Assembly: GCA_025462865.1 (NCBI GenBank) | Contig: JAOAPI010000109.1 | Span: forward strand, 1-37,822 | Source: Candidatus Sulfotelmatobacter sp. | Lineage (GTDB): Bacteria; Acidobacteriota; Terriglobia; Terriglobales; Acidobacteriaceae | Direction of reading: 5' to 3' | Length of the DNA: 37,822 bases | Shown here: positions 6,745 to 14,512 of the stretch, piece after piece | Layout of the letters: each line of letters begins with the position of its first letter | Numbering within the stretch: position 1 is the stretch's first letter | The notes under the pieces: generated by a model | Database searches by the model: none | What the model was told of the DNA's origin: nothing | Seen by the model: the letters and a program-made list of their open reading frames with translations, nothing else | Translations under genes and position numbers: made by a program

Positions 6745-7881
6745 ATGTTGAAGTCAGTTTATATGCTCTGGATGGTCGCGCTGGCGATCAGTGTAGTTTC
6801 CCCCAACCTTAGCAGCGCCCAGGACGAGCGATCCCAAGGTGCAGGCGCGGTATTCGTCATGACGAATGCCGCCGATCGCAACGAAGTCATCTCCTTCAGG
6901 CGGGCCCCAGATGGCTCGTTGCAGGAGAACCGCAGATTTGCCACGGGCGGTCGAGGCAGCGGCGGCAACAACGATCCCCTGGAATCGCAAGGTTCCCTAA
7001 CCCTGAGCCAGGATCACACCCTGCTGTTTGCAGTCAACGCCGGCAGTGGAGAGATCTCAGTGTTTCGAATCCATGGCACGGACTTGTCGCTGGCTGACAA
7101 AAAACTCTCCGGAGGCAGCGAACCGAATGCCGTAGCGCAAAACGGACACCTCGTTTACGTTCTCAACGCCGGTGGCAGCAGCAGCGTAGTCGGATTCCAG
7201 ATCAGTGACGATGGAAGACTGCGCCAGATTCCCAATTCTCTTAGTTTCCTAAGCACTAATACTTCGGGCGCTGCGTCATTAGCCCTCAGCCCCAACGGCC
7301 AGGTCCTTCTCGTGACTGAACGCTTAACGAACGACATCGACGCGTTCGCTGTGCATAGTGACGGAACCTTGTCACCTATCGTGATAAATCCAAGTGCGGG
7401 TCCCGGCCTTTTCGCAGTTTCCTTTGCACCGAACGGAACAGCACTGGCGGTTGAAACCGGCCCTGTCGGAGGACAAAATGCATCCGCCATCTCGTCCTAC
7501 GCAGTTGCTTCCAATGGAACGCTGACTCCGATCAGCACCAGCGTCCCGACTTTGGGCGCGGCAAGCTGCTGGAACGCAGTCACTCCAAATGGTGAATGGG
7601 TCTATACGTCTAACGCCGGCAGTTCCACCATTTCCGGCTTCACCATCGCTCCCAATGGAACGCTGATCGCATTACCCGGAACCATCCTGGGAACGAACCC
7701 GGCGGGAGCCACCAACCTGGATATCGCGATCAGTGCGGATGGCAAATTCCTGTACAGCCTCGACGGGAAGATCGGCATGATCAGCACCTTTGGTATCCAG
7801 CCGGATGGCACCCTGCTTAACCTGGGGACCGTCGGCGGACTTCCGGAGAATGTCGGATTCAATGGGATCGCGGCAATCTAA
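6745..7881 (+). CDS. Secreted lactonase-like beta-propeller protein
   Basis: A 378-aa protein. The ATG at 6745 has GGAG 8 bases upstream and gives a signal peptide (MLKSVYMLWMVALAISVVSPNLSSAQ). The mature chain repeats a blade pattern: LLFAVNAGSGEISVFRIHG, LVYVLNAGGSSSVVGFQISD, WVYTSNAGSSTISGFTIAPN, FLYSLDGKIGMISTFGIQPD. Each resembles 'vyvaN.gsntvs.f.i...G.l', typical of the 7-bladed 6-phosphogluconolactonase (YbhE)/YncE fold. Export makes a role as cytosolic phosphogluconolactonase unlikely, so a periplasmic or surface binding or lactonase role is more plausible. It appears monocistronic and is followed by a hairpin terminator. Confidence 0.8.
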   Translation: MLKSVYMLWMVALAISVVSPNLSSAQDERSQGAGAVFVMTNAADRNEVISFRRAPDGSLQENRRFATGGRGSGGNNDPLESQGSLTLSQDHTLLFAVNAGSGEISVFRIHGTDLSLADKKLSGGSEPNAVAQNGHLVYVLNAGGSSSVVGFQISDDGRLRQIPNSLSFLSTNTSGAASLALSPNGQVLLVTERLTNDIDAFAVHSDGTLSPIVINPSAGPGLFAVSFAPNGTALAVETGPVGGQNASAISSYAVASNGTLTPISTSVPTLGAASCWNAVTPNGEWVYTSNAGSSTISGFTIAPNGTLIALPGTILGTNPAGATNLDIAISADGKFLYSLDGKIGMISTFGIQPDGTLLNLGTVGGLPENVGFNGIAAI

Positions 7882-7889
7882 GTGGGGGT

Positions 7890-7938
7890 GAGTGAGTTGC
7901 GGCGAACCACTGCGGCAACTCACTCGTATTTGATCTTT
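7890..7938 (+). terminator. Intrinsic terminator after the beta-propeller gene
   Basis: An 11-bp perfect stem, 7890-7900 with 7915-7925 (GAGTGAGTTGC / GCAACTCACTC), has a 14-nt loop and is followed by the T-rich GTATTTGATCTTT. It starts 9 bases after the stop codon. Confidence 0.6.
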
Positions 7939-7997
7939 CCGATTCGAATCGCACACAGAAAATCCATCCAACGCGCCGGACCCGCATCTACGAAACC

Positions 7998-8570
7998 ATG
8001 CCAATCGCGACGAAATTTAGCCTGCCTGATGCCATCGCAGTTCTCACTCGCACTCCCGCAGCCTTGGATGCTCTGTTGCGCGGGATGCCCGACATCTGGG
8101 CGCGCGGCAATGAAGGGAGCAGCAATGAAAGAGACGGAAAAGATACCTGGAATGCGTTCGATATCCTCGGCCACCTGATCGTGGGCGAACGCACGGACTG
8201 GATGCCGCGCGCCCGCATCATCCTTGAGCACGCGGAATCCCGCCCATTCGATCCCTTCGATCGCTTTGCACAAGAGAAAGAGAGTCAAGGCAAGTCGCTC
8301 GATCAACTGCTCGACGAATTCGCCCGCCTGCGCAAAGAAAATGTGTCGGCTCTAGATGGCCTAAATTTACAGCCCGAGGACTTGGCCAGGCGGGGAAAGC
8401 ATCCAGAGTTAGGTGTCGTGACACTGTCCCAACTTCTTGCCACATGGGCTGTTCACGACCTCACGCACGTGCATCAATTATCGCGCGTGATGGCGCATCA
8501 ATACCGTCAGGCAGTGGGCCCATGGAGCGCTTATCTGGGCGTGCTCAAGTGTACCGGACACAGCAGTTAA
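7998..8570 (+). CDS. DinB-family protein (putative metal-dependent four-helix bundle)
   Basis: A 190-aa soluble protein with DinB_2-like features: a helical protein whose first His is in FDILGHLIVGE (~55) and whose second metal site is HDLTHVHQ (~151-158). Together they form the three-His metal site of the DinB/YfiT superfamily. The spacing and size match the family, which includes metal-dependent thiol transferases (bacillithiol or mycothiol S-transferases, maleylpyruvate isomerase) and many uncharacterised members. Which thiol or substrate is used cannot be told. No clear Shine-Dalgarno precedes the ATG. The gene stands alone between a terminator and a gene-free stretch. Confidence 0.75.
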   Translation: MPIATKFSLPDAIAVLTRTPAALDALLRGMPDIWARGNEGSSNERDGKDTWNAFDILGHLIVGERTDWMPRARIILEHAESRPFDPFDRFAQEKESQGKSLDQLLDEFARLRKENVSALDGLNLQPEDLARRGKHPELGVVTLSQLLATWAVHDLTHVHQLSRVMAHQYRQAVGPWSAYLGVLKCTGHSS

Positions 8571-8887
8571 AAACTGCCGCCACTATCTCCTTCGAAGGTT
8601 GCTGACTCCGAGTCAAACGCCACTACCACGTACTGCCATCTCTTACCCCCCGGTCGAGCAATCCTGGATACGGTACTGCAACCTTTGAGACCTATGCCGC
8701 CGTAGTAAGCCCCGCTACATTCGTTCCATCCCAGACAGACCGGTCGAAGGAAATTCAGCGCAATGCTGCGTCTCCGGTTGGCCAAGCAAGAAGATCGAAA
8801 GCACCAAGCTCGAAGCACTAAAACAAAGCAAGTCAAATTCAAAAACAGAGCGAGCAAGATCCTTAGCAACTCCGCTCCTGGGGACTC
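8571..8887. other. Gene-free stretch, 317 bases
   Basis: No convincing gene, terminator or RNA was found. The right half (about 8785-8870) is A-rich, with repeated AAGCA/GAAGC words (AAGCACCAAGCTCGAAGCAC). This is low-complexity sequence probably acting as leader or promoter DNA of the following gene. The open frame on the minus strand across this region has no recognisable features and lacks an initiation signal. Confidence 0.6.
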
Positions 8888-10696
8888 ATGCGTCGAACAC
8901 TGCTGTGTGCAGTTCTGCCAATTATCATCTCGGGGATGGGTTGGGCATCGAATTACGTGGTCCCAACCACCACCCTCGCCGCTCAAACCGCTAATAACAC
9001 CAGCGCTCCCAACAATTTCTCGAACCAATCAAATGGGAACCTGGGCGCTAACAATGTGAGCAAATTGGACGTCCACTCCCTGCTCTATTCCGGCGCCACT
9101 ACAAAAGTCTTCGCTCATCTGATGCTTTGGTTTGGTGATGGCGGTCATATGAATGTGGGATACAGCTCCGCCGATTCCGGCCAGGTGCAGCGCCAGATCA
9201 CCGACATGATCAGCCGCGGCATCGACGGTGTCGTCGTCGACTGGTACGGTCCGAATAACTTCATCGACCAGGCCACGCAGGCGGTGATGAATGAAGCAGA
9301 AAAACATCCTGGATTTACTTTCGCAATCATGATCGATGCCGGAGCGATTCACAATTCCTGCTCCGGCTGCTCGACGCAGCAGAGCCTGATCGACCTTCTG
9401 AAATACGTCGAGCAAAAATATTTTGTTTCCAAAGCGTACTTCACCATCAATGGCCAGCCGGTAGTCACCAACTTTAATGTTGACGGTTCAGGTTCTATTG
9501 ATTGGAACGCGGTGAATGGCGCCGTCTCGGTCCATCCCCGCTTTTTGTTTCAGGATGGTGGTGGATTCAAGCACACCCTGAGCGACGGCAGCTATTCCTG
9601 GATCATGCCGCAGGCGAGCAACTACGGCTTGGACTATCTGTCGGGTTTCTACCAGGCCGGCCTGGGCGCGCCCAACACCGAAACGGTCGGCTCCGCTTAC
9701 AAGGGCTTTAACGACACGCTCGCAGCCTGGGGCTCGCGGCGCGTCATGAACCAACAGTGCGGCCAGACGTGGCTGCAAACTTTCTCCAGGGTGAACAGCC
9801 TTTACAACTCTGGCAAGCAGCTGCCTTACCTTCAATTAGTAACCTGGAATGACTACGAGGAAGCGACCGAAACCGAATCGGGCATCGACAACTGTTTCTC
9901 GCTGACACCCTCTGTATCCGGAAGCGCGCTGAAGTGGGGCATCAATGGCAATGAGAATACCGTCGATCACTACAACGTGTACATCAGCACCGACAAGCAG
10001 AACCTAATGACTTTGACCCAGACAGCGCCTGGACTTCATTCCGTCGATCTCTGCAGCTTTCCCGTTCCGGCTGGGAATTACCAGCTATTCGTGCAAGCCG
10101 TTGGCAAGCCCATGCTGGCGAATCGGATGCCCGCACCGGTGAGCTACAGTCCCGTATGCAGCGCTGCGGCCGTGACTCCGCAGAACCAATTCTTCACCGC
10201 TTCCCCGGCTGCGCTAACCATTCGGGCCGGTCAGTCAGGGCAGGTAAAAGTTAGCGCGACGCCCCAGTCAGTGTCGGCAAACGCCACTATCGCGCTCTCC
10301 TGTGATTACCTGCCGGCGAACCTGGTTTGCTCATTTTCTCCCGCAACCATCAAGCCCGGCTCAGGAACCGCCACTTCGACGCTGAAAATTACTGACACTC
10401 CCACCTCGGCGAAAAACTCGCCAGGCCGCACCGGCGAATTCCTGTATGCCAGCTGGATTTTTTCCTTTGGCCTCGCCGGTTTCGTATTCGCCGGAAATTT
10501 CAAAAATGCACGGCGAGTTTTGCCCGCTGTAGTGGCATGCGCTCTTGTCGGAAGCGTTATGTTGACGTCATCATGCGGCGGCGGCGGAAAATCTTCCGTT
10601 CCCGGCTCCGCTGGGGCGAACACTTACACCGTTTCCATTCTCGGGAAGTCAGGTTCAACTCAGATCTCCACCCAGGTAGTGATCTCGGTCCCCTAG
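8888..10696 (+). CDS. Secreted glycoside-hydrolase-like protein (GH71/GH99-type barrel) with Ig-like and membrane C-terminus
   Basis: A 602-aa protein with an N-terminal signal (MRRTLLCAVLPIIISGMGWAS). Residues ~60-330 look like a TIM-barrel hydrolase of the GH71/GH99 type: KVFAHLMLWFGDGGH (73-87), DGVVVDWYGP (113-122) and the late strand LQLVTWNDYEEATETE (315-330), comparable to the 'WNDY.E' end of such barrels. A fibronectin-like segment follows (~350-425, HYNVYISTDKQ). An Ig-like repeat (~434-503) contains CDYLPANLVCSFSPATI, a phrase common in acidobacterial surface proteins. Two hydrophobic helices (508-526, 535-552) then lead to SSCGGGG (552-558) and a short beta-rich tail. The helix/SCGGGG arrangement suggests membrane anchoring of an exported enzyme. 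The polysaccharide substrate is unknown, and the family assignment rests on motif resemblance only. Confidence 0.6.
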   Translation: MRRTLLCAVLPIIISGMGWASNYVVPTTTLAAQTANNTSAPNNFSNQSNGNLGANNVSKLDVHSLLYSGATTKVFAHLMLWFGDGGHMNVGYSSADSGQVQRQITDMISRGIDGVVVDWYGPNNFIDQATQAVMNEAEKHPGFTFAIMIDAGAIHNSCSGCSTQQSLIDLLKYVEQKYFVSKAYFTINGQPVVTNFNVDGSGSIDWNAVNGAVSVHPRFLFQDGGGFKHTLSDGSYSWIMPQASNYGLDYLSGFYQAGLGAPNTETVGSAYKGFNDTLAAWGSRRVMNQQCGQTWLQTFSRVNSLYNSGKQLPYLQLVTWNDYEEATETESGIDNCFSLTPSVSGSALKWGINGNENTVDHYNVYISTDKQNLMTLTQTAPGLHSVDLCSFPVPAGNYQLFVQAVGKPMLANRMPAPVSYSPVCSAAAVTPQNQFFTASPAALTIRAGQSGQVKVSATPQSVSANATIALSCDYLPANLVCSFSPATIKPGSGTATSTLKITDTPTSAKNSPGRTGEFLYASWIFSFGLAGFVFAGNFKNARRVLPAVVACALVGSVMLTSSCGGGGKSSVPGSAGANTYTVSILGKSGSTQISTQVVISVP

Positions 10697-10757
10697 TGGA
10701 GGATGATGTTTGCACCCGGTGAGAACAGTTCTCGCACGGTCGTTTCTCTCGAGTTTT

Positions 10758-11228
10758 TTACTTGCCGACCTGCGGTGAAGTCATCGGGGCATTCGAGGCG
10801 GCAGCCCAGCCACAGATCAACTCGACATCCCGCTTTGAAAGTTTTGCGTTCCGATGTATGACCGTGTATTCAGGTAGTGGCATCTCGCCCGAGGACACAG
10901 CGTTGCAAATCAACGCGCGTTCGTAGCCCGAGTCGGATTGACTCCTCCACTCAGAGAAGTCCAGATTTTCGCGGCCCTCGCTGACGTCTTTGGAGACGAT
11001 CCAGGAAATGGGTGCGACGTGGCTGTACCAAGGCAAGCGCGTGCGGCTGGAATGGCAGTCCTGGCATGAGCGGTCCAGAATTGCACCCACCTGTGGATTG
11101 ATCACCTCCGCCATGTGCGGATCTCCGTCTTTAGTCGAAGCTTTGGGTATCGCGGTGGTTGGAACGAACTGCATTCCGAGAAAGATAAAAGCGAATAAGA
11201 CCAGTATAAGTTTTGCCACTTTATGCAT
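10758..11228 (-). CDS. Haem-binding domain protein (single CxxCH)
   Basis: 156 aa from the ATG at 11228, chosen because GAGGAG lies ~7 bases upstream. A longer in-frame start at 11243 would contain that Shine-Dalgarno. The N-terminal hydrophobic helix (LILVLFAFIFLGMQFVP) is a signal or anchor. CQDCH at 55-59 in SCQDCHSSRTRLPWYSHVAP, followed by ISWIVSKDVSEGRENLDFSE, is the signature of the Haem_bd family (PF14376). It is a periplasmic c-type haem protein likely used in electron transfer. No redox operon surrounds it. It converges with the hydrolase gene, with 61 bases between the stop codons. Confidence 0.85.
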   Translation of the reverse strand: MHKVAKLILVLFAFIFLGMQFVPTTAIPKASTKDGDPHMAEVINPQVGAILDRSCQDCHSSRTRLPWYSHVAPISWIVSKDVSEGRENLDFSEWRSQSDSGYERALICNAVSSGEMPLPEYTVIHRNAKLSKRDVELICGWAAASNAPMTSPQVGK

Positions 11229-11449
11229 GATTTCACTCCTCATGCAGATTACAGTGGCTGGCTCAACTCGCTTGTCATTGCGCGGTCAAACTCAAGTCAT
11301 ATTCTTGTCGCGTAGCACGGGACCCCACGAGATAACGGTATAGCGATCGTTTTCTCGCTGGAGCACCTAAGGTCCGAGATCTGTGCTGGCGGAGCGACAG
11401 GCCTTACAAACGCCGTGAATTCTGAGCCTCGATTCCGGGCGCTGGCGGT

Positions 11450-11953
11450 TTACAGCAACAGATCGAAGATTTGAAATGTCCGGTCCCACTCCTCCGTCGC
11501 AAGATGCTTAATTTTGGGATCGATGATCTTGAAAGCTCGCGCGAAAGCAAGGCTTAACCCGCCCGCAATGTCCGGCAGACGAGCTTCAGTTTCTTCGCTA
11601 TAGGGCAAATCCATCTGCGGCTCGGGAACGGCTTTCTCCAATATGCGCTCGAGACCGATATCCAGATCAAGCGCTTCAAACTCATGAATGCTCTGTTGTA
11701 ATCCCTTAGTAATGGGAATGTCCCGCGGCTCGACCGTGATTCGGTCGTTGGCCTTCGCCGTATGCTGGGCCACGAGGAGCAAATCGGCAATTTTCCGGTC
11801 GACGAAGGCGTAGTAGCGTCTGATGTCCTCTTTATCGACATCCAGTTCGGCAGCTGCGCGAAAGAAATGCTCTATCTGATGCGTGCCTTCGACACGCTTG
11901 TATGGCTTCACGTTATGAACGGGCTCGTAGGGAGTTGCAACATGATTCCGCAT
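11450..11953 (-). CDS. DUF1931-family histone-fold protein
   Basis: 167 aa, with a good Shine-Dalgarno (AGAGGAC) before the ATG. The helical pattern RVEGTHQIEHFFRAAAELDV, DKEDIRRYYAFVDRKIADLL, ANDRITVEPRDIPITKGLQQ matches DUF1931, whose structurally known member is Aquifex Aq_328. In that family a single chain carries two histone-fold-like halves, and the second half here is ~90-160 (LPDIAGGLSLAFARAFKIID). The family is found in various bacteria and is discussed among bacterial histone relatives. DNA binding is not established for this one. The chain is not especially basic, which argues against simple non-specific packaging. The Nudix gene lies on the same strand, 106 bases upstream. Confidence 0.8.
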   Translation of the reverse strand: MRNHVATPYEPVHNVKPYKRVEGTHQIEHFFRAAAELDVDKEDIRRYYAFVDRKIADLLLVAQHTAKANDRITVEPRDIPITKGLQQSIHEFEALDLDIGLERILEKAVPEPQMDLPYSEETEARLPDIAGGLSLAFARAFKIIDPKIKHLATEEWDRTFQIFDLLL

Positions 11954-12059
11954 TTTGTCCTCTTCTTTACACTGGATAATCGAGGACGAGCCTCATAACA
12001 AGACGACTTGCGAGGAATCGCGGACTAAAACTTCGGTCGTAGCAGTCGCAGCAGGCGCG

Positions 12060-12497
12060 TTACGAGTTAGGTCTCAGTTTGGAAAAGCCCTTGTGGATTA
12101 CGTCGAGAGTATCCTCCACCAACTGCAACCCCGGCAATTCTTCCCGCGTAAACCACTGCACCTCGGCCGCGTCACTGGCGGCGACGAGATCTCCCGCAAC
12201 CCGGCGGCATAGAAAATCAATCAAAACATAGTGATATTGCACACGCTTCTCCGGATTCCGCAGCACGCGGTCGTAGACTCCGAGAAGTTCGCCCGGGTCG
12301 ACGACGAGCCCGGTCTCCTCGCGGGCCTCGCGGATGGCGGCCTCACGCACCAACTCGCCGACCTCGAGCACGCCCCCTGGGATCGACCACTCCGCCTGCA
12401 GCGGTGGGTGCGCGCGCTTCACGAGAACGACGCGGTCATCTTCAATGATGATGGCCCCCACCCCAACCAGCGGGACCTCGGGGAATTCGCGTTGCAT
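12060..12497 (-). CDS. Nudix hydrolase
   Basis: A 145-aa cytosolic pyrophosphohydrolase. The complete Nudix box GX5EX7REUXEEXGU runs from Gly42 to Leu64 (GVLEVGE... REAREETGL), with the catalytic glutamates at 57, 60 and 61. It follows the first strands VGVGAIIIEDDRVVLVKRAH. The family hydrolyses nucleoside diphosphates linked to another moiety, such as ADP-ribose, sugar nucleotides or oxidised nucleotides. WSIPGGVLEVGE resembles the ADP-ribose pyrophosphatase/MutT-like group, but the substrate cannot be fixed. Divergent from the LigD phosphoesterase gene across a large palindrome. No Shine-Dalgarno is evident. Confidence 0.9.
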   Translation of the reverse strand: MQREFPEVPLVGVGAIIIEDDRVVLVKRAHPPLQAEWSIPGGVLEVGELVREAAIREAREETGLVVDPGELLGVYDRVLRNPEKRVQYHYVLIDFLCRRVAGDLVAASDAAEVQWFTREELPGLQLVEDTLDVIHKGFSKLRPNS

Positions 12498-12539
12498 GGT
12501 GGAAGGATTCTATCGCATGGTAGCCAGATCGAAATCATG

Positions 12540-12616
12540 AACCACGAAGGACACGAAGTTATACGAAGAAAATCTCAAGGCTTTTACCTTCGTGTAACTT
12601 CGTGTCCTTCGTGGTT
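12540..12616. repeat. Large intergenic palindrome (29-bp arms)
   Basis: The arms 12540-12568 and 12588-12616 (reading AACCACGAAGGACACGAAG... and its complement) match at 28 of 29 positions, the exception being a G-T wobble pair. They flank a 19-base loop. Each arm contains internal iteration of CGAAG/ACACGAAG. It sits between the divergent Nudix and LigD phosphoesterase genes and resembles dispersed REP-like elements. It has no downstream T-run, so it is unlikely to be a simple terminator. Confidence 0.85.
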
Positions 12617-12668
12617 GAAGCTTTTGGTTTTCTCTGGGACTCTTGGACATGATTAAATAGTGTTCTCT

Positions 12669-13409
12669 ATGGCACTGGAAGAATACAAACGGAAACGCAA
12701 GTTTGAGCAAACGCCGGAGCCACCCCCGAAAGTTGTGTCTAAGACGGGGCACCGCTTCGTGGTCCAGAAGCACGACGCGACCCGCCTGCACTACGACTTT
12801 CGCCTCGAAATGGATGGTGTGCTGAAATCGTGGGCTGTGCCCAAAGGGCCGTCGCTCGATCCGGGGGACAAACGGCTGGCCATGCAAGTAGAGGATCATC
12901 CCGTTTCGTATTTCGACTTCGAAGGCATCATCCCGGAAAATAACTATGGTGCAGGTACCGTCATGGTCTGGGACGTGGGGACGTGGCAGCCACTTTCTCC
13001 GGTGCCGGTGAACGGAAAATATGTTCCCGGAACCGAGGCCGAAGCGGCCGCGATGTTGGCCAAGGGTGACTTAAAGTTTCGTCTGGATGGCAAGAAGCTG
13101 AAGGGTGACTTTGCCCTAATAAAGATGAAAGGACGCCGTCCTGGAAGCAAAGGCAACGAATGGCTTCTGATCAAAAAGCATGATGACGCCCAGGTCGAGG
13201 GATATGACATCGACGAATACGACGAGTCGGTATTGAGCAAGCGCAGCCTGGCGGAAATTGCCGGCGATTCGGGATCGAGAGAGTGGACAAGCCGTCCATC
13301 TTCCGGACGCGGCAAATTGAAAGCCGCATGGCTGGCCGACGCTGTGGCGAAACTCGATAAGAAAAATCTTGCCAAGAAGACGACAGCTAAAAAAAAACAA
13401 AAGGCTTAA
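12669..13409 (+). CDS. DNA ligase D 3'-phosphoesterase domain protein (stand-alone)
   Basis: 246 aa from the ATG at 12669 (a GTG three codons upstream is possible). The core matches the LigD phosphoesterase domain: FVVQKHDATRLHYDFRLE, then GVLKSWAVPKGPSLDP and EDHPVSYFDFEGIIP. The predicted metal and catalytic residues His35, His41, Asp43, Arg45, His77 and Tyr81 occur at the spacing known from the Pseudomonas enzyme. It trims 3' ribonucleotides and phosphates at DNA ends during bacterial non-homologous end joining. After residue ~165 the tail becomes Lys-rich (AKLDKKNLAKKTTAKKKQ), suiting DNA binding. The ligase domain is a separate gene 116 bases downstream. Neither a polymerase domain nor Ku is in the window. 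Confidence 0.88.
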   Translation: MALEEYKRKRKFEQTPEPPPKVVSKTGHRFVVQKHDATRLHYDFRLEMDGVLKSWAVPKGPSLDPGDKRLAMQVEDHPVSYFDFEGIIPENNYGAGTVMVWDVGTWQPLSPVPVNGKYVPGTEAEAAAMLAKGDLKFRLDGKKLKGDFALIKMKGRRPGSKGNEWLLIKKHDDAQVEGYDIDEYDESVLSKRSLAEIAGDSGSREWTSRPSSGRGKLKAAWLADAVAKLDKKNLAKKTTAKKKQKA

Positions 13410-13485
13410 CCACAGAGGATCACCGTATAAATCTAGTTGAAACTTCCAAGGTCTTCCCAGTGTCCTCTGTGCCCCCTGTGGTAAA
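13408..13485. repeat. Imperfect inverted repeat between LigD-PE and ligase genes
   Basis: ACCACAGAGGATCAC near 13410 is echoed in inverted form by GTGTCCTCTGTG and CTGTGGT at ~13460-13484. The word pattern (CCACAGAGG.CAC) parallels the palindrome before the phosphoesterase gene (CCACGAAGGACAC), so it may be a decayed or related repeat. Its right arm overlaps possible GTG starts for the ligase, which argues for the later ATG at 13526. Confidence 0.5.
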
Positions 13486-13525
13486 AGCTTTCCCCTCCCC
13501 CTCCTCCCCCCCAATCAAGCGTCCC

Positions 13526-14500
13526 ATGCCAACGGAAATTCATCCCATGCTGGCCACATCCATCAGCGAGCCGTTCGACGGAGCGGACTGGCTGTTCGAA
13601 ATCAAATGGGATGGCTACCGCGCCGTAGTCTTCATTGAGAACGGAAAAGTACGGCTAGTCTCGCGCAATCAGAATGAGTTGACGGGCCGCTATCCCGAAC
13701 TCAAGGATCTGCCAAAATCGGTCAAGGCGAAGACCGCAATTCTCGACGGCGAAGTCGTCGCCCTCGACGACCAGGGACGCCCCTCTTTCAGTCTTATGCA
13801 GCAGCGCACGGGATTTCGTCCCGGCGGCCGCCGCGGTGCCGCCAACGCCGATGTCCCCGTCCTCTATTACGCATTCGATCTGCTCTATCTCGATGGCTAC
13901 GATTTGCGCAAGCTTCCGCTGGAAGAACGCAAGAAGAAGTTAGCGTCGATTCTCGTCACGAGAGACTCACTCCGCTATTCCGATCACTATGAGAAGCAAG
14001 GAAAAGCATTATTCGAGATGGCGCGGGAGAAAGGTCTCGAAGGAATTTTAGCCAAGAAGCGCGACAGCATTTACCAGGAGCGTCGGAGCAGCGAATGGCT
14101 GAAAATCAAAATCAGGCACCGGGTGGAATGCGTGATCGGCGGCTACACTCAACCGGAAGGCAGCCGCGCACATTTTGGCTCCGTCGTGCTCGGCCTCTAT
14201 GACAAGCAGGACCGGTTGATTCACGTCGGCCAAGCCGGCAGCGGATTCAATCAGAAGTCATTGGCCAGCATCTGGGCGATGCTGAAAAAACGAGAGACGA
14301 AGCAGAACCCGTTCTATGGCGAAGTCGAAGCCCTCCGCAAAGTAAACTGGGTGAAGCCCGAACTTGTCGCCGAAATTGAATACGCCGAATGGACCGAAGG
14401 CACGAATGGCCGGGGCGCTCCCAAGCTGCGAGCCCCAGTATTCCTGGGCCTGCGCGACGACAAAGATCCAAAAGAATGCCGCCTGGACCAAGAACCCTGA
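13526..14500 (+). CDS. ligD: ATP-dependent DNA ligase (LigD ligase domain)
   Basis: 324 aa from the ATG at 13526. Nucleotidyltransferase motif I is EIKWDGYRA, with the AMP-accepting Lys27. Motif III/IIIa is ILDGEVVALDDQGRPSFSLM and YYAFDLLYLDGYDLR, motif IV EGILAKKRDSIY and motif V EWLKIKI. An OB-fold domain follows (GGYTQPEGSRAHFGSVVLGL, VGQAGSGFNQKSLASIW) and ends with AEIEYAEWTEG...RAPVFLGLRDDK, typical of LigD ligase modules. It seals nicks and double-strand breaks with ATP. In classical LigD this domain is fused to phosphoesterase and polymerase domains. Here it is a separate polypeptide next to the phosphoesterase gene, indicating a split LigD. Confidence 0.92.
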   Translation: MPTEIHPMLATSISEPFDGADWLFEIKWDGYRAVVFIENGKVRLVSRNQNELTGRYPELKDLPKSVKAKTAILDGEVVALDDQGRPSFSLMQQRTGFRPGGRRGAANADVPVLYYAFDLLYLDGYDLRKLPLEERKKKLASILVTRDSLRYSDHYEKQGKALFEMAREKGLEGILAKKRDSIYQERRSSEWLKIKIRHRVECVIGGYTQPEGSRAHFGSVVLGLYDKQDRLIHVGQAGSGFNQKSLASIWAMLKKRETKQNPFYGEVEALRKVNWVKPELVAEIEYAEWTEGTNGRGAPKLRAPVFLGLRDDKDPKECRLDQEP

Positions 14501-14512
14501 GAACTGAGACCG

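Noticed and set aside
8567..9028. Minus-strand open frame over the gap and start of the hydrolase gene
   Set aside because: No Shine-Dalgarno, no domain or signal peptide, and it covers the well-supported start of the plus-strand hydrolase.
10720..10760. GAGAACAGTTCTC hairpin between convergent genes as a terminator
   Set aside because: The stem is 6 bp with a 1-base centre and is not followed directly by a T-run. The later TTTTTT is not attached to a stem.
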